Below, one piece after another: positions 13,207 through 24,639 of a stretch of 64,000 nucleotides of DNA. The position numbers and the translations under genes were made by a program. Each line of letters opens with the position of its first letter. Position 1 is the stretch's first letter. Origin of the DNA: Phylloscopus collybita (taxonomy: Eukaryota; Chordata; Aves; Passeriformes; Phylloscopidae); the NCBI GenBank assembly GCA_027886175.1, contig JAJNNQ010000006.1, positions 4,154,001-4,218,000 on the forward strand. Direction: 5' to 3'. The notes below the pieces were generated by a model. That model was not told the origin of the DNA. It ran no database searches and was given only the letters and a program-made list of their open reading frames with translations.

Positions 13207-16143
13207 AGGCTAAAGATGAGTTGTTTTAAACGTAAGACAAAAAAAAGGTTTTGAACTTTTAAGTTAAAATAATCCACAACACAATGAGAATAAAAGAGTT
13301 TTAGTTTGTTTTCTTTTTAAGAAGGGGACTTTATATTCACTTTTCATGCCTTCAGGACACCAATAGACTTTGTAACCTCTTTCTCTGTCTAGAATTTTTG
13401 CAGTCTGTACTCCAGATCATCTCCAGTGTGGTGCTGCTGTAACCTTAGGTCAGACTGCAGGGAAAAGAGCCGTGTGAGAAGCATTAATTGCATTCCCCCA
13501 TCCTTCATGGGGATCTCATTCATTTCAGAACTGGATTTAAGCCTTGCCCTTGCCTGATCTATATTGCAGGTATACCTATGCTTGGCTCCATGTCTTGCTA
13601 ACACTGACTTGGTGACTTGATTGGCTGCCTTGATTCTTGCCCTGTTTTAACCAAGGCTTGTTCATCAGTTTGTGCCTGTTGAAGGTGGTTATTGTCGACT
13701 TTTCTGAGCAGCTGGTTCAGGATCACTGGGATAAACCCCTTCATGGAGCCACTGTCTCTGCTTGCCTTGCTGTCCCCCTCAGCTCTTTGCCCACAGACAG
13801 AAAAAAATGATATCACAGGATGCCTTGGAGGGTAAAAAAAGAGTATGCCCCATTTCCCTGCCTATGACTGAGGATTAATCTTTATACTCCTTTGTATAAA
13901 CATAGGGACACGTTCCATAGATGGCTGAGGCCAAACCATTGTTGTGGCCAAGGGCTACAATTGCTACAAACCCTTGCCTAATTGGTAAATACTCTTTATT
14001 TATGTTTTCTGTGATACATTTGGTTCTGGTAAAAGGTGATTGGTTATTCTCAAGTGCAGTATTTCTTGATGCCCTTTAGTGAAGTTCTACAACTTAAATG
14101 CTTTTTGTCATAAGGTTTCATCTGGACTCTTCTATGTTCTAATGCAGTTTAATAAAACAGACTCTTGCTCTGACCAGGAAGATAACCATAAACTATTTTA
14201 AATGTCTTCAGTAACAAAGAAATAATAAAAAAAGAGAGAAAACAACCCAACAGATAAAACACTATAAGTGATAATTTTGTTGGGGAAAAATGGTTGGGTT
14301 TTTTGAGCAAAACTTTGAACTCTGGGGACAAACACAAAAAAAAAAGTTGGGGAAAAACACATACACTCACTGGTAACAGTAATCACAAGTTTGTTAACAA
14401 GAAAATCATATACTGTGATATCCAATGTTTTATACAGATTTGAACTCAATTCTTCTAGATCTTATGTGAAATTTTAAAATTATATATTAATGCACATTCT
14501 GGATAAAAAGTCTATAAGCAAGGAGAGATTTACATACATAAAGTTTTTTTTCTGAAATTGTTTCAGTGCAAAATTTTTTTTAAAATATTTCATTTTTCGT
14601 AATTCAATCTTTTCCAAAACAAGCAAAACAACATTGCTTGACTGATATTTTTTGACTAGTTGTAGGGTTTTGCTAAAGAGATAAGTAATATTAACCCTTA
14701 AAGTATAAATAAGTATATAAATTTGAGATCAAGCAATAAACATTATAACCATACAGAATATTCACACAGTGCTGCACTCGTCACTAGAAATATTTCTCAA
14801 CATATGACTGTTAATGGCAGCAATTGTTGGAGAGCAAGCTTACCCGTCTTCTAAATTTAGACTTTTGAAAAGCAGAAATGACAACAAATGCTATATTATT
14901 ATTCTGTAACCAGCAGTAGAACTTGTACTTTAAAAAATGTCTGTTTGTTAGCTTTTAAACAAATATCTGTCCAAAAGAGTGAGTTAAGAGTATTATAATA
15001 ACAATATTTCTGTGGAAAGCATGGTTTAATGATCCTTTACAAATGAAGAAAGTTTCTCATATAAAGTGTTTCCGTGGGAGAGAGTTGTTGAGTTGCTTAA
15101 AAAAAATTCTACCTACATGTTTTAACTTAAAATGACTGTTTCACATTACTGTTGATAGACTAACACAGAGGTTAATACTGAGAACTGCCTGTATACATGG
15201 CCTTCATTAACACCATATAATTATACTGAGATTTCTTTAGCTTGACTTGTCAGATAAGATCTTATCTAGATGAATGGTTTTTCTTGCTTTCAATGCTTGA
15301 ATGAATCTCAGAGTCATTTGGCACTTGGCAGCCTACAGTATGACAAGTTATCAGCAAAGTAGTGAAAAGAAAAAATTAATTATTTCAAAGAAGAAATACA
15401 TGATAGAAATATTTTAAAATGTAATAATAGCTGTGTTGGCTCTAAGGAGAGAAAAAAAAAAAAAAAGACAAAGCGGAGACAAGTCCAGTGAAGAAGAACA
15501 TCTTTTTTCAGAAACTTGCAACAAGGTTACCTATCAGTGAACACAGCTGTCAACTATCAATCCCCAGCTGAAACATTATTTGAACAAAAGAATGAAAGCT
15601 AAAGCAAATCATGAAATGTTTCATTGTCCTCATCCCCATAAATTAATGCAACCACTTCTGCTGTTATTGTCATTGTCTGCAGGGTGTTTCTTGACGTACT
15701 TTCTTTCAAGGGTAGTCAGAAGACAAGTTGCATATTGAGATAAAATGCTGGAATGCTTTTTTCTTTTTTTTTTTTTTTCCTATTTAATTTTAATTTCATT
15801 CTAATTCTGTGGTTATGTCACTAATTTGGTTACCCGATTTTGGGAAGTCTTAGCACAGCACAGAAATGCAGATGCTGTTTCATAAGAAGACTCAAAAACT
15901 TGCAGGTGTTTAGCCACTCTTTACAAAGGAATTACATTTAAATTTAGTTCAGCAATAGTGGGATTAGTGGCTGTCCTAATGTATAAAGACACATAACAGA
16001 ATTTTGCAGGATTCATGTGGTGATTTGCTTTAGGCACCTTTTAAAAATGTTACCTTATCTACTCTTTATACTCTCCTAAATATAAAACACATAAAGCTTA
16101 GTATTTCTTAGATTTATTTTTCAGTAATTGTACTTATCTCAGG
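13207..16143. other. Mostly unique sequence, with an unclassified GC-richer block
   Basis: The block at 13380-13830 has higher GC than its surroundings and is listed separately. The remainder is AT-rich, with an A15 run at 15452-15466 and a T-rich run at 15764-15778. No gene or transposon is recognised. Confidence 0.55.
13380..13830. other. Unclassified GC-richer block
   Basis: This 450-base stretch is visibly richer in G and C than the sequence around it. It carries two short minus-strand frames (13389-13604 and 13598-13816) that overlap by a few bases in different frames. The predicted peptides match no domain I know. It could be a worn retrocopy, an old transposon interior or a conserved element. 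I cannot distinguish these by eye. Confidence 0.35.
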
Positions 16144-16285
16144 GAATCATGGACTCACAGAGTACAAGGGGTTGGAAGGGACCTCTGGAGATCATCTAGT
16201 CCAGCTCCTGTACTGAAGCAGGTTCAGCCAGAGCAAGTTGCACAGGTTTGCCATCAGGTGGTTTTGAACACTTTCAGAGAAAACT
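16144..16285 (-). mobile_element. CR1 LINE 3' fragment
   Basis: The plus strand reads GAATCATGGACTCACAGAG, then GGTTGGAAGGGACCTCTGGA, then GATCATCTAGTCCAGCTCC. This is the antisense view of the avian CR1 3' untranslated end, including its terminal octamer-like repeats. The element is therefore on the minus strand with its 3' end on the left. Only about 140 bases remain, as expected from 5' truncation during target-primed reverse transcription. Confidence 0.88.
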
Positions 16286-16665
16286 ACTTATTATACATGC
16301 TGCCATATCACTCAACATTTTTATACCAATGTAACTTATGATTTTCTTCTGCTTGGCACTATTGCAGATTAAAATAAAATGTTAATTAAAATCATAATAA
16401 TTCCTCCTAAATAATGCCACCTCACCACTCTTATTACCTCTAAAACAAGAAAATACAATGATCTATAAATTTTCTTTTTCTAGGATTACAGATGATTTGG
16501 TGCCTCAATCTAAATTTTAAAGAACATGTGTACCACAGTAAACAGTTAGACTTCTTTCAGGCTTGTGGTCCACTTCTAATTACTGGGATCCTCTATGTTG
16601 TCATGATCCTTAGTTTTGGAATACATGGGCTGGACAAAATCAGAAAGGACTCTTCTAAGAAAAGA

Positions 16666-16905
16666 GGAAAGGAAAGGAAAGGAAAGGAAAGGAAAGGAAA
16701 GGAAAGGAAAGGAAAGGAAAGGAAAGGAAAGGAAAGGAAAGGAAAGGAAAGGAAAGGAAAGGAAAGGAAAGGAAAGGAAAGGAAAGGAAAGGAAAGGAAA
16801 GGAAAGGAAAGGAAAGGAAAGGAAAGGAAAGGAAAGGAAAGGAAAGGAAAGGAAAGGAAAGGAAAGGAAAGGAAAGGAAAGGAAAGGAAAGGAAAGGAAA
16901 GGAAA
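16666..16905. repeat. (GGAAA)n microsatellite, 48 pure copies
   Basis: The tract is 240 bases of uninterrupted GGAAA on the plus strand. It is pure homopurine on one strand. It produces open frames on both strands (a 175-codon plus frame at 16492-17019 and a 131-codon minus frame at 16655-17050) that are artefacts of the 5-base period. Purity suggests recent expansion. Confidence 0.98.
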
Positions 16906-17900
16906 AACACACTAAATCATGCAAAACCAAATAAAACCACATCAAAAAAACCTGAAAAAAACCCCCCACAAAATGACAAAAAAACCCACCCCAAACAACT
17001 CTATGCATTTCCACAATGACTTGATTGTGGAAATCAGTGCTGCCAAACACTGTTTATTTAGATATCAAGATCACAGTAAGCTAAAATAAATGTTTCTACG
17101 ATCTGATATTGGTGCTTGTTGGGAACTTTTAGAAACATTTAAAGGAGCAAATTTTAAACTATGAACAATTTCATTTTTCCCATTTATTCCATGTACAAAT
17201 AATGTGATGAAATATCTTTCTCCATACCCTCTCTCAGTCTTCATTGAATGCCATCTTTTAAGGATAAGGACTCTGTCTTACCAAGGAGTGTAGCTCAAAA
17301 GGAGAAAAAAGACATTTTTTGAGAATTCTAAGTATTCCAATAATGTAAATTATGCAAATATTTTATGGCATTAAAGCCTCAAATAATGAACAGATATGTT
17401 TTCAGTGCTAGCATGTTGTAATATGTGTCCAATAAAAACTTACCCATATAAAACTCTTATCTCCAAACTTATAACTGCAGTAAAAATAATCACAAATGCA
17501 ATTTGATAATCTATCATCATACAGTTATTTCAAAATTGAAAATAACATAAATACTTCCTACCATTATTATTTAGCCTCTTGCTTATGAAGGATAGACTAA
17601 GCTTCTAGACCTTATCCTCCTGAGAGGATACTAATGCCCTTTTGTCCTCTAATCTAATGTAGTGTTTCTTTTGGCTTTAAAGAAACAAATACTACAACAA
17701 AAATAATCTCTTAATTTGTGTATCCCTTAAAATTGTGTTAATTTTCACAGCTCTGTGGAAAGTTAGATTGATTATCAAAGAGGAACACTGAAGATGTTCA
17801 TTGGACCTTTTCTCTCTTTGTATCCACAAAAAGCAATAGTCTGTCCACTATAATTGTTTTCTTCTCTCTCTTTTCATTTTCCTTTTATTTTCTTTCCATT
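16906..17900. other. Unique AT-rich sequence between two microsatellites
   Basis: The left edge (16906-17000) is an A/C-rich transition. The rest is AT-rich with no recognisable gene or repeat family. Confidence 0.55.
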
Positions 17901-18115
17901 CTCTTCTCTTCTCTTCTCTTCTCTTCTCTTCTCTTCTCTTCTCTTCTCTTCTCTTCTCTTCTCTTCTCTTCTCTTCTCTTCTCTTCTCTTCTCTTCTCTT
18001 CTCTTCTCTTCTCTTCTCTTCTCTTCTCTTCTCTTTCCTCTCCTCTCCTCTCCTCTCCTCTCCTCTCCTCTCCTCTCCTCTCCTCTCCTCTCCTCTCCTC
18101 TCCTCTCCTCTCCTC
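17901..18115. repeat. Compound (CTCTT)27-(TCCTC)16 microsatellite
   Basis: The first part (17901-18035) is 27 pure copies of CTCTT and the second (18036-18115) is 16 pure copies of TCCTC. The switch is abrupt. The whole 215 bases are homopyrimidine on the plus strand. The second unit differs from the first by one T-to-C change, so it likely arose by point change followed by expansion. Confidence 0.98.
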
Positions 18116-20226
18116 TTTCTTCAGACATTTCAACCTAGATCAAATTACTAGACTCAAGTCTTTTCCTCATTTTTCAGGCATTTTGTAAAACAACTTTAAA
18201 ATAATATTGATTTATTTTTTTCTGTCGTTATAAATTGTGCTTACACCACAGCAACTGATCTAGATTATACAAACAAACAAACTGTTGAAGGAGGTGACAG
18301 ATACTTTGAGTCCTAAACTGTAGTTTGTAGCAATGTGGTGTGAGATTCCTAACAGAAATCATGGACCTGTAGCAAAGCCACTGTAAGCAGTTACCATTTT
18401 CTGTATACACCTGATAAATACTGTTTTCATAGTATTTATCAATGCTGCTTTCAAGTCGTTGCTGTCTCTTGTTTTCACTGATTGCTGTGTTAGCAGTCTG
18501 GTGATGGGCAGTGAATGACTACAGTGAGCATTGGCAACCAGCCAATCTTTGCAGCGGGGTAATATTCAATGTGGGGATAAATGAGAATAAAATGCTTGAA
18601 ATAGGACCTTGCACCAGCAAATGGATACTTTCCTACACAAAATCCACTTGGGACGTTTAATCAGATTCTTTCTATATTGTATCTAGATTAGCTAAATCTG
18701 ACTAACTAGGTTTTTGAAGATTTGGACAATTTCCAGGCGTTAAATGCAAATTTCCCTAATTTCTCAGTATGATAAAAAGTCTATTCAGTTTGGGAATCTA
18801 CTCTCTAAACACACTTTTTGATGCATGGTTAAGACAGTTTTATGATTCAGTAACACTGAAACAGGCAAATTAATAGGACCTTTAGAGATTTGTTAATCAA
18901 ACTTTTGAATTGTTGATAGTTAATAGTCCTTAGCCATACTTGACATTTAAAGTGTATAACACTTTACAAACACTGAATAATTACAGTCTCAGCTTGTTCA
19001 GCTGATAGGAAAATCATTTTAGCTTTAATGTGCAGACAAGGAAACTGAGGCAAGGGCAGCTTCCCAGTTCTGGAATATCCTACTGATGGGAAAGAGAAAA
19101 TATCACTATCCATACAGCATTGGTCTGGGCATTTACAAAAATGTTAAGGAAATATTGGGCAAGGTGACACTATTCTACCATTTTTCACAGTATACAGTGT
19201 CATGGTGTAATATCTGTTATTGAAACATCCATATATTAGTTATAAGAATGAATTGCTCGGCAATAATTTCTGCTACCAGTGAGGAAGTGCATGCTCAAAG
19301 GAAAATCCCATTCATCCACTTTGGATGGGAAGGTGAAGAGGGATTTTAGAGTATGCATTGTAAAACAAAAAAGTTAAAATTAAACAGGCGAAAACAAGAA
19401 CTGTAGTAATGTTGTAAAAATGGTAAACAACTTATAGTTCTGAGAGTCTATGTCATTCCTAGGGTGAGCTTTATGGGTTCTTTTGTTATTTGTGTTTTTT
19501 TAGGAGTCTTTTGAAAAGAGAAAGTGCATAAACATACTGACAGAGGAAATTTCAGAAGACATATTTTGACTGTATAGTAGAAACTCCTGAACTGAGTTCA
19601 AGGCTGCAATACTTGTTTTTATTTCTGTCCTTCCTTTTACATACTCAATTTTCAGAGTTTTGCAATTTTACACAGACTTTTAGGTTAGGACCATTTCCTT
19701 ATGGATTTAAATTAACTGAAAGAAAAACATATAAATGCAGAAAAATTGTGCTTTGATGGGTTAAGTTTTACTTGTCCTTTCCACTCTCTATTTTGTTCAC
19801 TCCTCCTTTGTTCACAACATGTAAGAGCAAATTTTACAATACTAATTCTTCTAGGTAGTATCCTAGTTATAGATTTTTTTAAACCCCTAATATTTGCTTT
19901 ATTTCTCTATCAAGTGGAAAAAAAATCCAGATCTAGGAGTGAATTACTAAAAAAAACACTTCCTCATTCAACTTCACCACTTATTATTATTTTCTGTGGA
20001 GAACTTCAGGTAATATTTTTTTTTATAATATAACACCTATAAAAATATTTTTTGTCATTTAATACAATTACTGGATGTTGTGCTATACTTAAAGAATAGG
20101 TCCCCACATATCTCCATAGTGCTCTGGGGATATACTCTATAACTCCCACATCTGCTTGTAATTCAAACCAGAATTACAACCTAAATCAAGCAACTTCTGA
20201 TTTTATTTCATGTGTCAGTGAGAAAA
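18116..20226. other. Unique AT-rich sequence, nothing recognised
   Basis: No repeat family, RNA gene or convincing open frame is visible in these 2.1 kb. The stretch ends at the duplication flanking the next LTR. Confidence 0.6.
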
Positions 20227-20231
20227 CATGG
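20227..20231. repeat. Target-site duplication, left copy (CATGG)
   Basis: CATGG occurs immediately before the LTR and again immediately after it at 20774-20778. The 5-bp length is typical of ERVL-type integration. Confidence 0.8.
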
Positions 20232-20773
20232 TATCATGGTTTCAGCTAGGGTAATTTCTTCTCAGTAGCTATTACAGTGCTGTGTTTTGAATTTAGAATG
20301 AGAATGATGTTGAAAACACACTGATGTTTTGGCTTTTGGTTGTCATGTTTATCCTAAGTCAAGGACTTTTTAGTCCCATGCTCTGCCAGTGAGGAAGGAT
20401 GCAAAAGAAATTAGTGGGGAGCACAGCTGGGACAGGTGACCTGAACTGACCAAAGGGATTTCACACCTAAGTATGTCCTGCCCAGTATATAAACTGGAGG
20501 GAGTTACCCAGAGAGGAAGTTGATCTGGGTTCAGGAAGGGGAGTTTGATATTGCTCAGTGGCGTGGTGAGCAAGTTTATTGTACATCACTGCTTTATCCC
20601 TCTTTAATATCACTATTATTATAATTAATAAGCATTATTGTTTTTTACTTTATTTTCAATAATTAATCTGTTCTTATCTCAATATACAAGTTTTTCTTTG
20701 AGTTTTCTTCCCCATTTTACTGGTGAGAAGAGTAGCTCAGTGGTGCTTAATTTCCAGCTGGGCTTAAACAACA
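20232..20773 (+). mobile_element. Solo LTR, ERVL-type family 2
   Basis: The 542-bp element starts at a mutated TATCATGGTTTCAGC (expected TGT start) and ends CTTAAACAACA. An exact 5-bp duplication CATGG lies on each side. A TATA box TATATAAA is at 20486-20493, preceded by a block typical of the family (CTGACCAAAGGG), and an AT-rich R/U5 segment follows. The arrangement resembles the widespread avian ERVL LTR as I remember it. Sense is plus. The related decayed copies at 4706-5050 and 43612-44172 are minus. No internal region adjoins it, so it is a solo LTR. Confidence 0.85.
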
Positions 20774-20778
20774 CATGG
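20774..20778. repeat. Target-site duplication, right copy (CATGG)
   Basis: Exact repeat of 20227-20231, defining the right edge of the LTR. Confidence 0.8.
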
Positions 20779-21067
20779 TTTAGCTATCACTTAATCTAAC
20801 TCTAAAATGTCACTTGCTTCCAAGTGTCCCTGTTTCTTATAAGTTTACAAGTTTTTTTAGGAATGTGTCTAGCTCCTACAAGGCTGAATGACTGGTATAG
20901 GGATAGCCAGTATGATCTTTCATATTTATCAAGTTCTTTGAAATAGGAGAGAGGAATTGAACAATTACCATGGTTACAAGTTCAAATATTACCACCCAAA
21001 CCAAGAATTTAAGCTAAGAATTTAATTATTCCTAAAATATTAAAGAATACCTATGCAGTATGAAGGA

Positions 21068-21114
21068 TAATAGTAATAGTAATAGTAATAGTAATAGTAA
21101 TAGTAATAGTAATA
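21068..21114. repeat. (TAATAG)n microsatellite
   Basis: Between seven and eight uninterrupted copies of a six-base unit occur here. Confidence 0.95.
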
Positions 21115-21890
21115 AAAAATAGCAGAAACAACAACATCGAAATTTAAGTTCTTATTTCAAATGTCCTGAAATCTCACCTCATGAGGAAGTCAGAACTAAA
21201 TTCTCAATTAGAAAAGGCTTAAAAAAAATGAAAGTTGACATTAAAGCTGAAAATGTCATGAGTTATCATCCATTCCCTTGCTCTACTTATTGAAAAACAA
21301 AAATTAAATCAACCCCCCTCCTGCAACACCACAAAAATAACAGCCACCCCAAAGCCCAAAATATGCTGCTACTAGTCTCTTTTGTCTTCTTCTATCAATA
21401 TAAAAACATCCTATGTTTCATAACCAACAAAGAGTATAAACATTAAAAAGGCATTTTCATCTTAACATTTGCATTAAATAAATTACTCTGTTCTAAAACT
21501 GATATATGCATGAAGCATAATTAATGCTTTCAGAGAACTAGCAAGGAGTCTTGTGGAAACTTGGTTCATAACTCTATTAATGTATTTAATTGGGTGCTTC
21601 ATTGTTAAAATGAAGAGGTATTGATTAGACATGAGAGATCTGACACTGGACAAGGACTGTGCTTGGATTCCCAGAATATCTTTTGAGACTTTTGGTGTGA
21701 GAAAAATTAAGTAGATCTTACAATGGGGTATGCAGAAAATTAAGTATTACCAGACGGTTTTACACAAAAGCCAGGATGCCATTTCTCAGCAGCACAGATC
21801 CATAAAATTTAGACCTTGGTCAAATAAATTGTATTTAAAAAATTTTAGTTGACTAATTATATCAGATACCTGTGTCAATTAAACTCTAGA

Positions 21891-21914
21891 TTTTTTTTTT
21901 TTTTTTTTTTTTTT
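21891..21914. repeat. T24 homopolymer
   Basis: An uninterrupted run of 24 T residues. No retrocopy body is evident on the minus strand to its right. Confidence 0.95.
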
Positions 21915-22875
21915 GATTGGTATAACTGTTAAAAGGGGGAAATCCTACCAGGCTTGGATTTAGCAGGCAGGACACTGTGACTCTAAAATGAAATAACCAT
22001 GAAATTTGTAACCTGAAGTTATGGAATCAGTCCACTGTGAAAAAGGTGCAAAAGATTGGAACTAGGTAGTCAACAGAGTATGTTAAGAGGACAGCAAGTA
22101 TTAAGTCCTACTCTATAGGAAATTTTTGTCTCACCTTTTATGAGCACTCAGGTAACCTGAGCATTTAACTGTTCTAGGACTAGCTGGAGGTGCTTCCTTC
22201 TAATACGTAGTAGACATAGTGATTAAAGCACTCAGTGATGTGTACATGCAAATTAAGTATTTAGTAGGATAAAAAGGTGGATGGCAACTATCTTCAATGG
22301 CTGTTCATCAGCACACTCACACCTAGTATGTGACAAGTTTCTGTCAAAATGACATGTTTCTAAAGAAAACTGAACATTTTTCGAAGGTTTAGCATAAATC
22401 AATCCACATTAAATCACAAGATATCTGGTGAGCTAGGTGGTCCTTTTAGAAAGAGCAGAAGTAGAGAAAGATTCCATCTCACAAAGACAAATGAAAGGAA
22501 TTGGAAGTGGAAAACTTCCTTCACAAATAAGTGCGTGCTTGGTAGAATTCCTTTAAAACCAGCTCTGAAGTTGCAGACATGGTAAAATGGAAACTTAATA
22601 TTTCTGGACAATGTACATATTATTTTTTTGGAACAGATTATTAATTTGTTGCTTTAATCAGAATATATACCAAGTACCTAGAAATCATAGATGCTACCTT
22701 TTACAATTATTTGTTTTGATGGCATATTCTGACATGAATAACCTTTCCCTCACACCAAAAAAAACCAGCCAATATTTCCCTTAAATTGTGTATTTGAGCT
22801 CAACAAGAGCTCACTCAGTAAGCAGTTTAGTATAATCTTTCTGGGTAGTCTGAAATTAGTCTCCATTATCTCAAC

Positions 22876-22930
22876 TTTGAAGGTATTAAAAAAGAAAAAA
22901 AAAGAAAAAAAAAAAAGAGAAAGAGAGGTA
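22876..22930. repeat. A-rich to GA-rich low-complexity tract
   Basis: A runs broken by single G residues grade into GAGAAAGAGAGG. Confidence 0.8.
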
Positions 22931-23869
22931 AGAGAAACAGATATATTTCAAACAGATATATTTATTTTCTTTTGAATCTTCTTATGTTGTTTACATATTC
23001 TGATAGTGCAAGATGACTTCTGCAGTATATGCAAGAATCAACTGTGGATACATCTAGCAGCAAATGCTCCTGGTCTCCAGTTTCCATATGAACCATACTG
23101 CATCATGAAGACATTAACTGGAAGAAATTAGAGGGTGGAATATTTTGCCACAAATCTGAAAACATTAATGCTTTTATACTTGTGCTGCAGCAATTACCTT
23201 TGTGGGCAGCCCTTCACTGCTCCAGCAACCAGTTCCAAAGGATACTTCTATTTTTCTCTTTGGGGTTAGCACAGAAACAATAAAGCATGAGAGAGCTTTA
23301 GCTTTATCCAGGGACGTAGGAATTAATATTGATACAGGACATACTTTCTACCCCTGAAGAACAGAAAAACTGAAGAATAGGTTCTGATTATTGGCTTCAC
23401 TTAGAGGTTTAGATCTGGTTTTGGATCTACAGAGGTCTACATTATTCCTGAATATGGGTTGATTATCATATCCTGCTCTAAATATTACTCTTTGGTAACT
23501 GGTCTCAGAGTTTTCTCTGTCCTACTAAATTGAGAAGGATGCATCTATTCTGTGTCTTCTTAGAATATTTTACCACTGTTTTTCCTTATGGTTGAGTATT
23601 GCAACTTATAAATGCTGAAGAAGAGTTATTTCCAGTATCTATCAAAAGAATTGTAAGAAAATTTATATATAATATTTTCATTAGTCCCTGACCTGTAATT
23701 GGATGCTAAAATTTACCAGTGAACCTAAATGTATTGTTTTTAAAGTTCTGACTTTGTGTATACATATAATTTAAAAAAAAAATCATTGAAATGCTGCCTC
23801 TGAATGATAAATTTATCTAAATATTTTTTACAACATAAATTTTTTTCCTAATCTGATTCCTTGGACCCA

Positions 23870-23874
23870 TGGAC
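23870..23874. repeat. Target-site duplication, left copy (TGGAC)
   Basis: TGGAC precedes the LTR and is repeated exactly at 24635-24639. Confidence 0.8.
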
Positions 23875-24634
23875 TCTCTTGGTTTGGAAAGACAGGTATC
23901 TGCCAGGGTAAGCTGGAGTTTCCCTTAGAATGGGGAATGTAAACCCCTCACCCCTGCCAAACTATAATTTTGCAATCAAGGGCTTTCAGGCAAAGATTTG
24001 GGAATAGGAATAACAGTTCTTTACTAGGAATACTAACAATACAAATGTAGGAGAAAAACAAAACCACCCAACTAAACAAGCAAACAAACAAACAAGAATT
24101 TTGGAAAACCTTGACAGAGTCAGAGCTACAACCTGACACCCTGTTGGTCAGGGTGTTGGAAGCAGTCCCAAAGTGAGTCCTCCTGGAGTGGCAGAGGTGG
24201 TTCTGGTGGAGTAGAGATGATCTTGTAGAAACATGGGTCCAGGTAGTGATGAGAAAGGGGTCCAGTCTTCCAATCTTCCTCCAGGAATCAGGTGAAGCTG
24301 GATACTTTCTGTGTTCCTGTGTCTCAGTTTTATCAAGGTAGGAATGGTTGGCTCCCCCCCCTGGGTGGAGCATCTCAGAATAGGATAATGTAATGTGGAT
24401 AGTCTATTTTGAGGATGTGTGCTTTTAAGAGTGTCCATTAGCAGAAAATATCCCCCTGTAGGGAGGACTGGTGGTGAAAGAGATAAGAAACAATGCCCTA
24501 CCTGGTTCTAACAGTTGTCCTATCATCAGAAGGCATCCGCCCCTCTCCCTCCCAGAGATAAAGAAAAATGTCTCCCCAACTGCTTTTAACAAATGAAAAT
24601 AGAATACACACCCCTGGCTCCACAACACAAGACA
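23875..24634 (-). mobile_element. Solo LTR, ERVL-like family 1, copy B
   Basis: The 760-bp element is a reverse-orientation relative of copy A at 6551-7282. Its left terminus TCTCTTGG is one base off the family TGTCTTGG and its right terminus is ACAAGACA. The flanks carry an exact 5-bp duplication TGGAC. Read on the minus strand it has a GATAAAA TATA-like box (24328-24334) and the family's conserved CACCCTGACCAACAGGGTG hairpin-like block (24134-24152). It retains the roughly 85-base block that copy A lacks. Two minus-strand open frames of 141 and 96 codons fall inside it or run past its ends, and they are incidental. No internal retroviral sequence adjoins it. Confidence 0.87.
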
Positions 24635-24639
24635 TGGAC
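24635..24639. repeat. Target-site duplication, right copy (TGGAC)
   Basis: Exact repeat of 23870-23874. Confidence 0.8.

Larger units (their letters stand above)
20779..23869. other. Unique AT-rich sequence with simple repeats
   Basis: It contains a TAATAG hexamer array, a T24 run and an A/G-rich patch, each listed separately. Otherwise no gene or transposon is recognised. Confidence 0.6.

Noticed and set aside
16492..17050. Open frames of 175, 131, 105 and 99 codons on both strands
   Set aside because: They are produced by 48 copies of GGAAA, which has no stop in several frames. The peptides are Lys/Gly/Glu or Phe/Leu/Ser repeats with no family.
17854..18138. Ser/Leu-rich and Arg/Glu-rich frames of 82-94 codons
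   Set aside because: They are artefacts of the CTCTT/TCCTC array.
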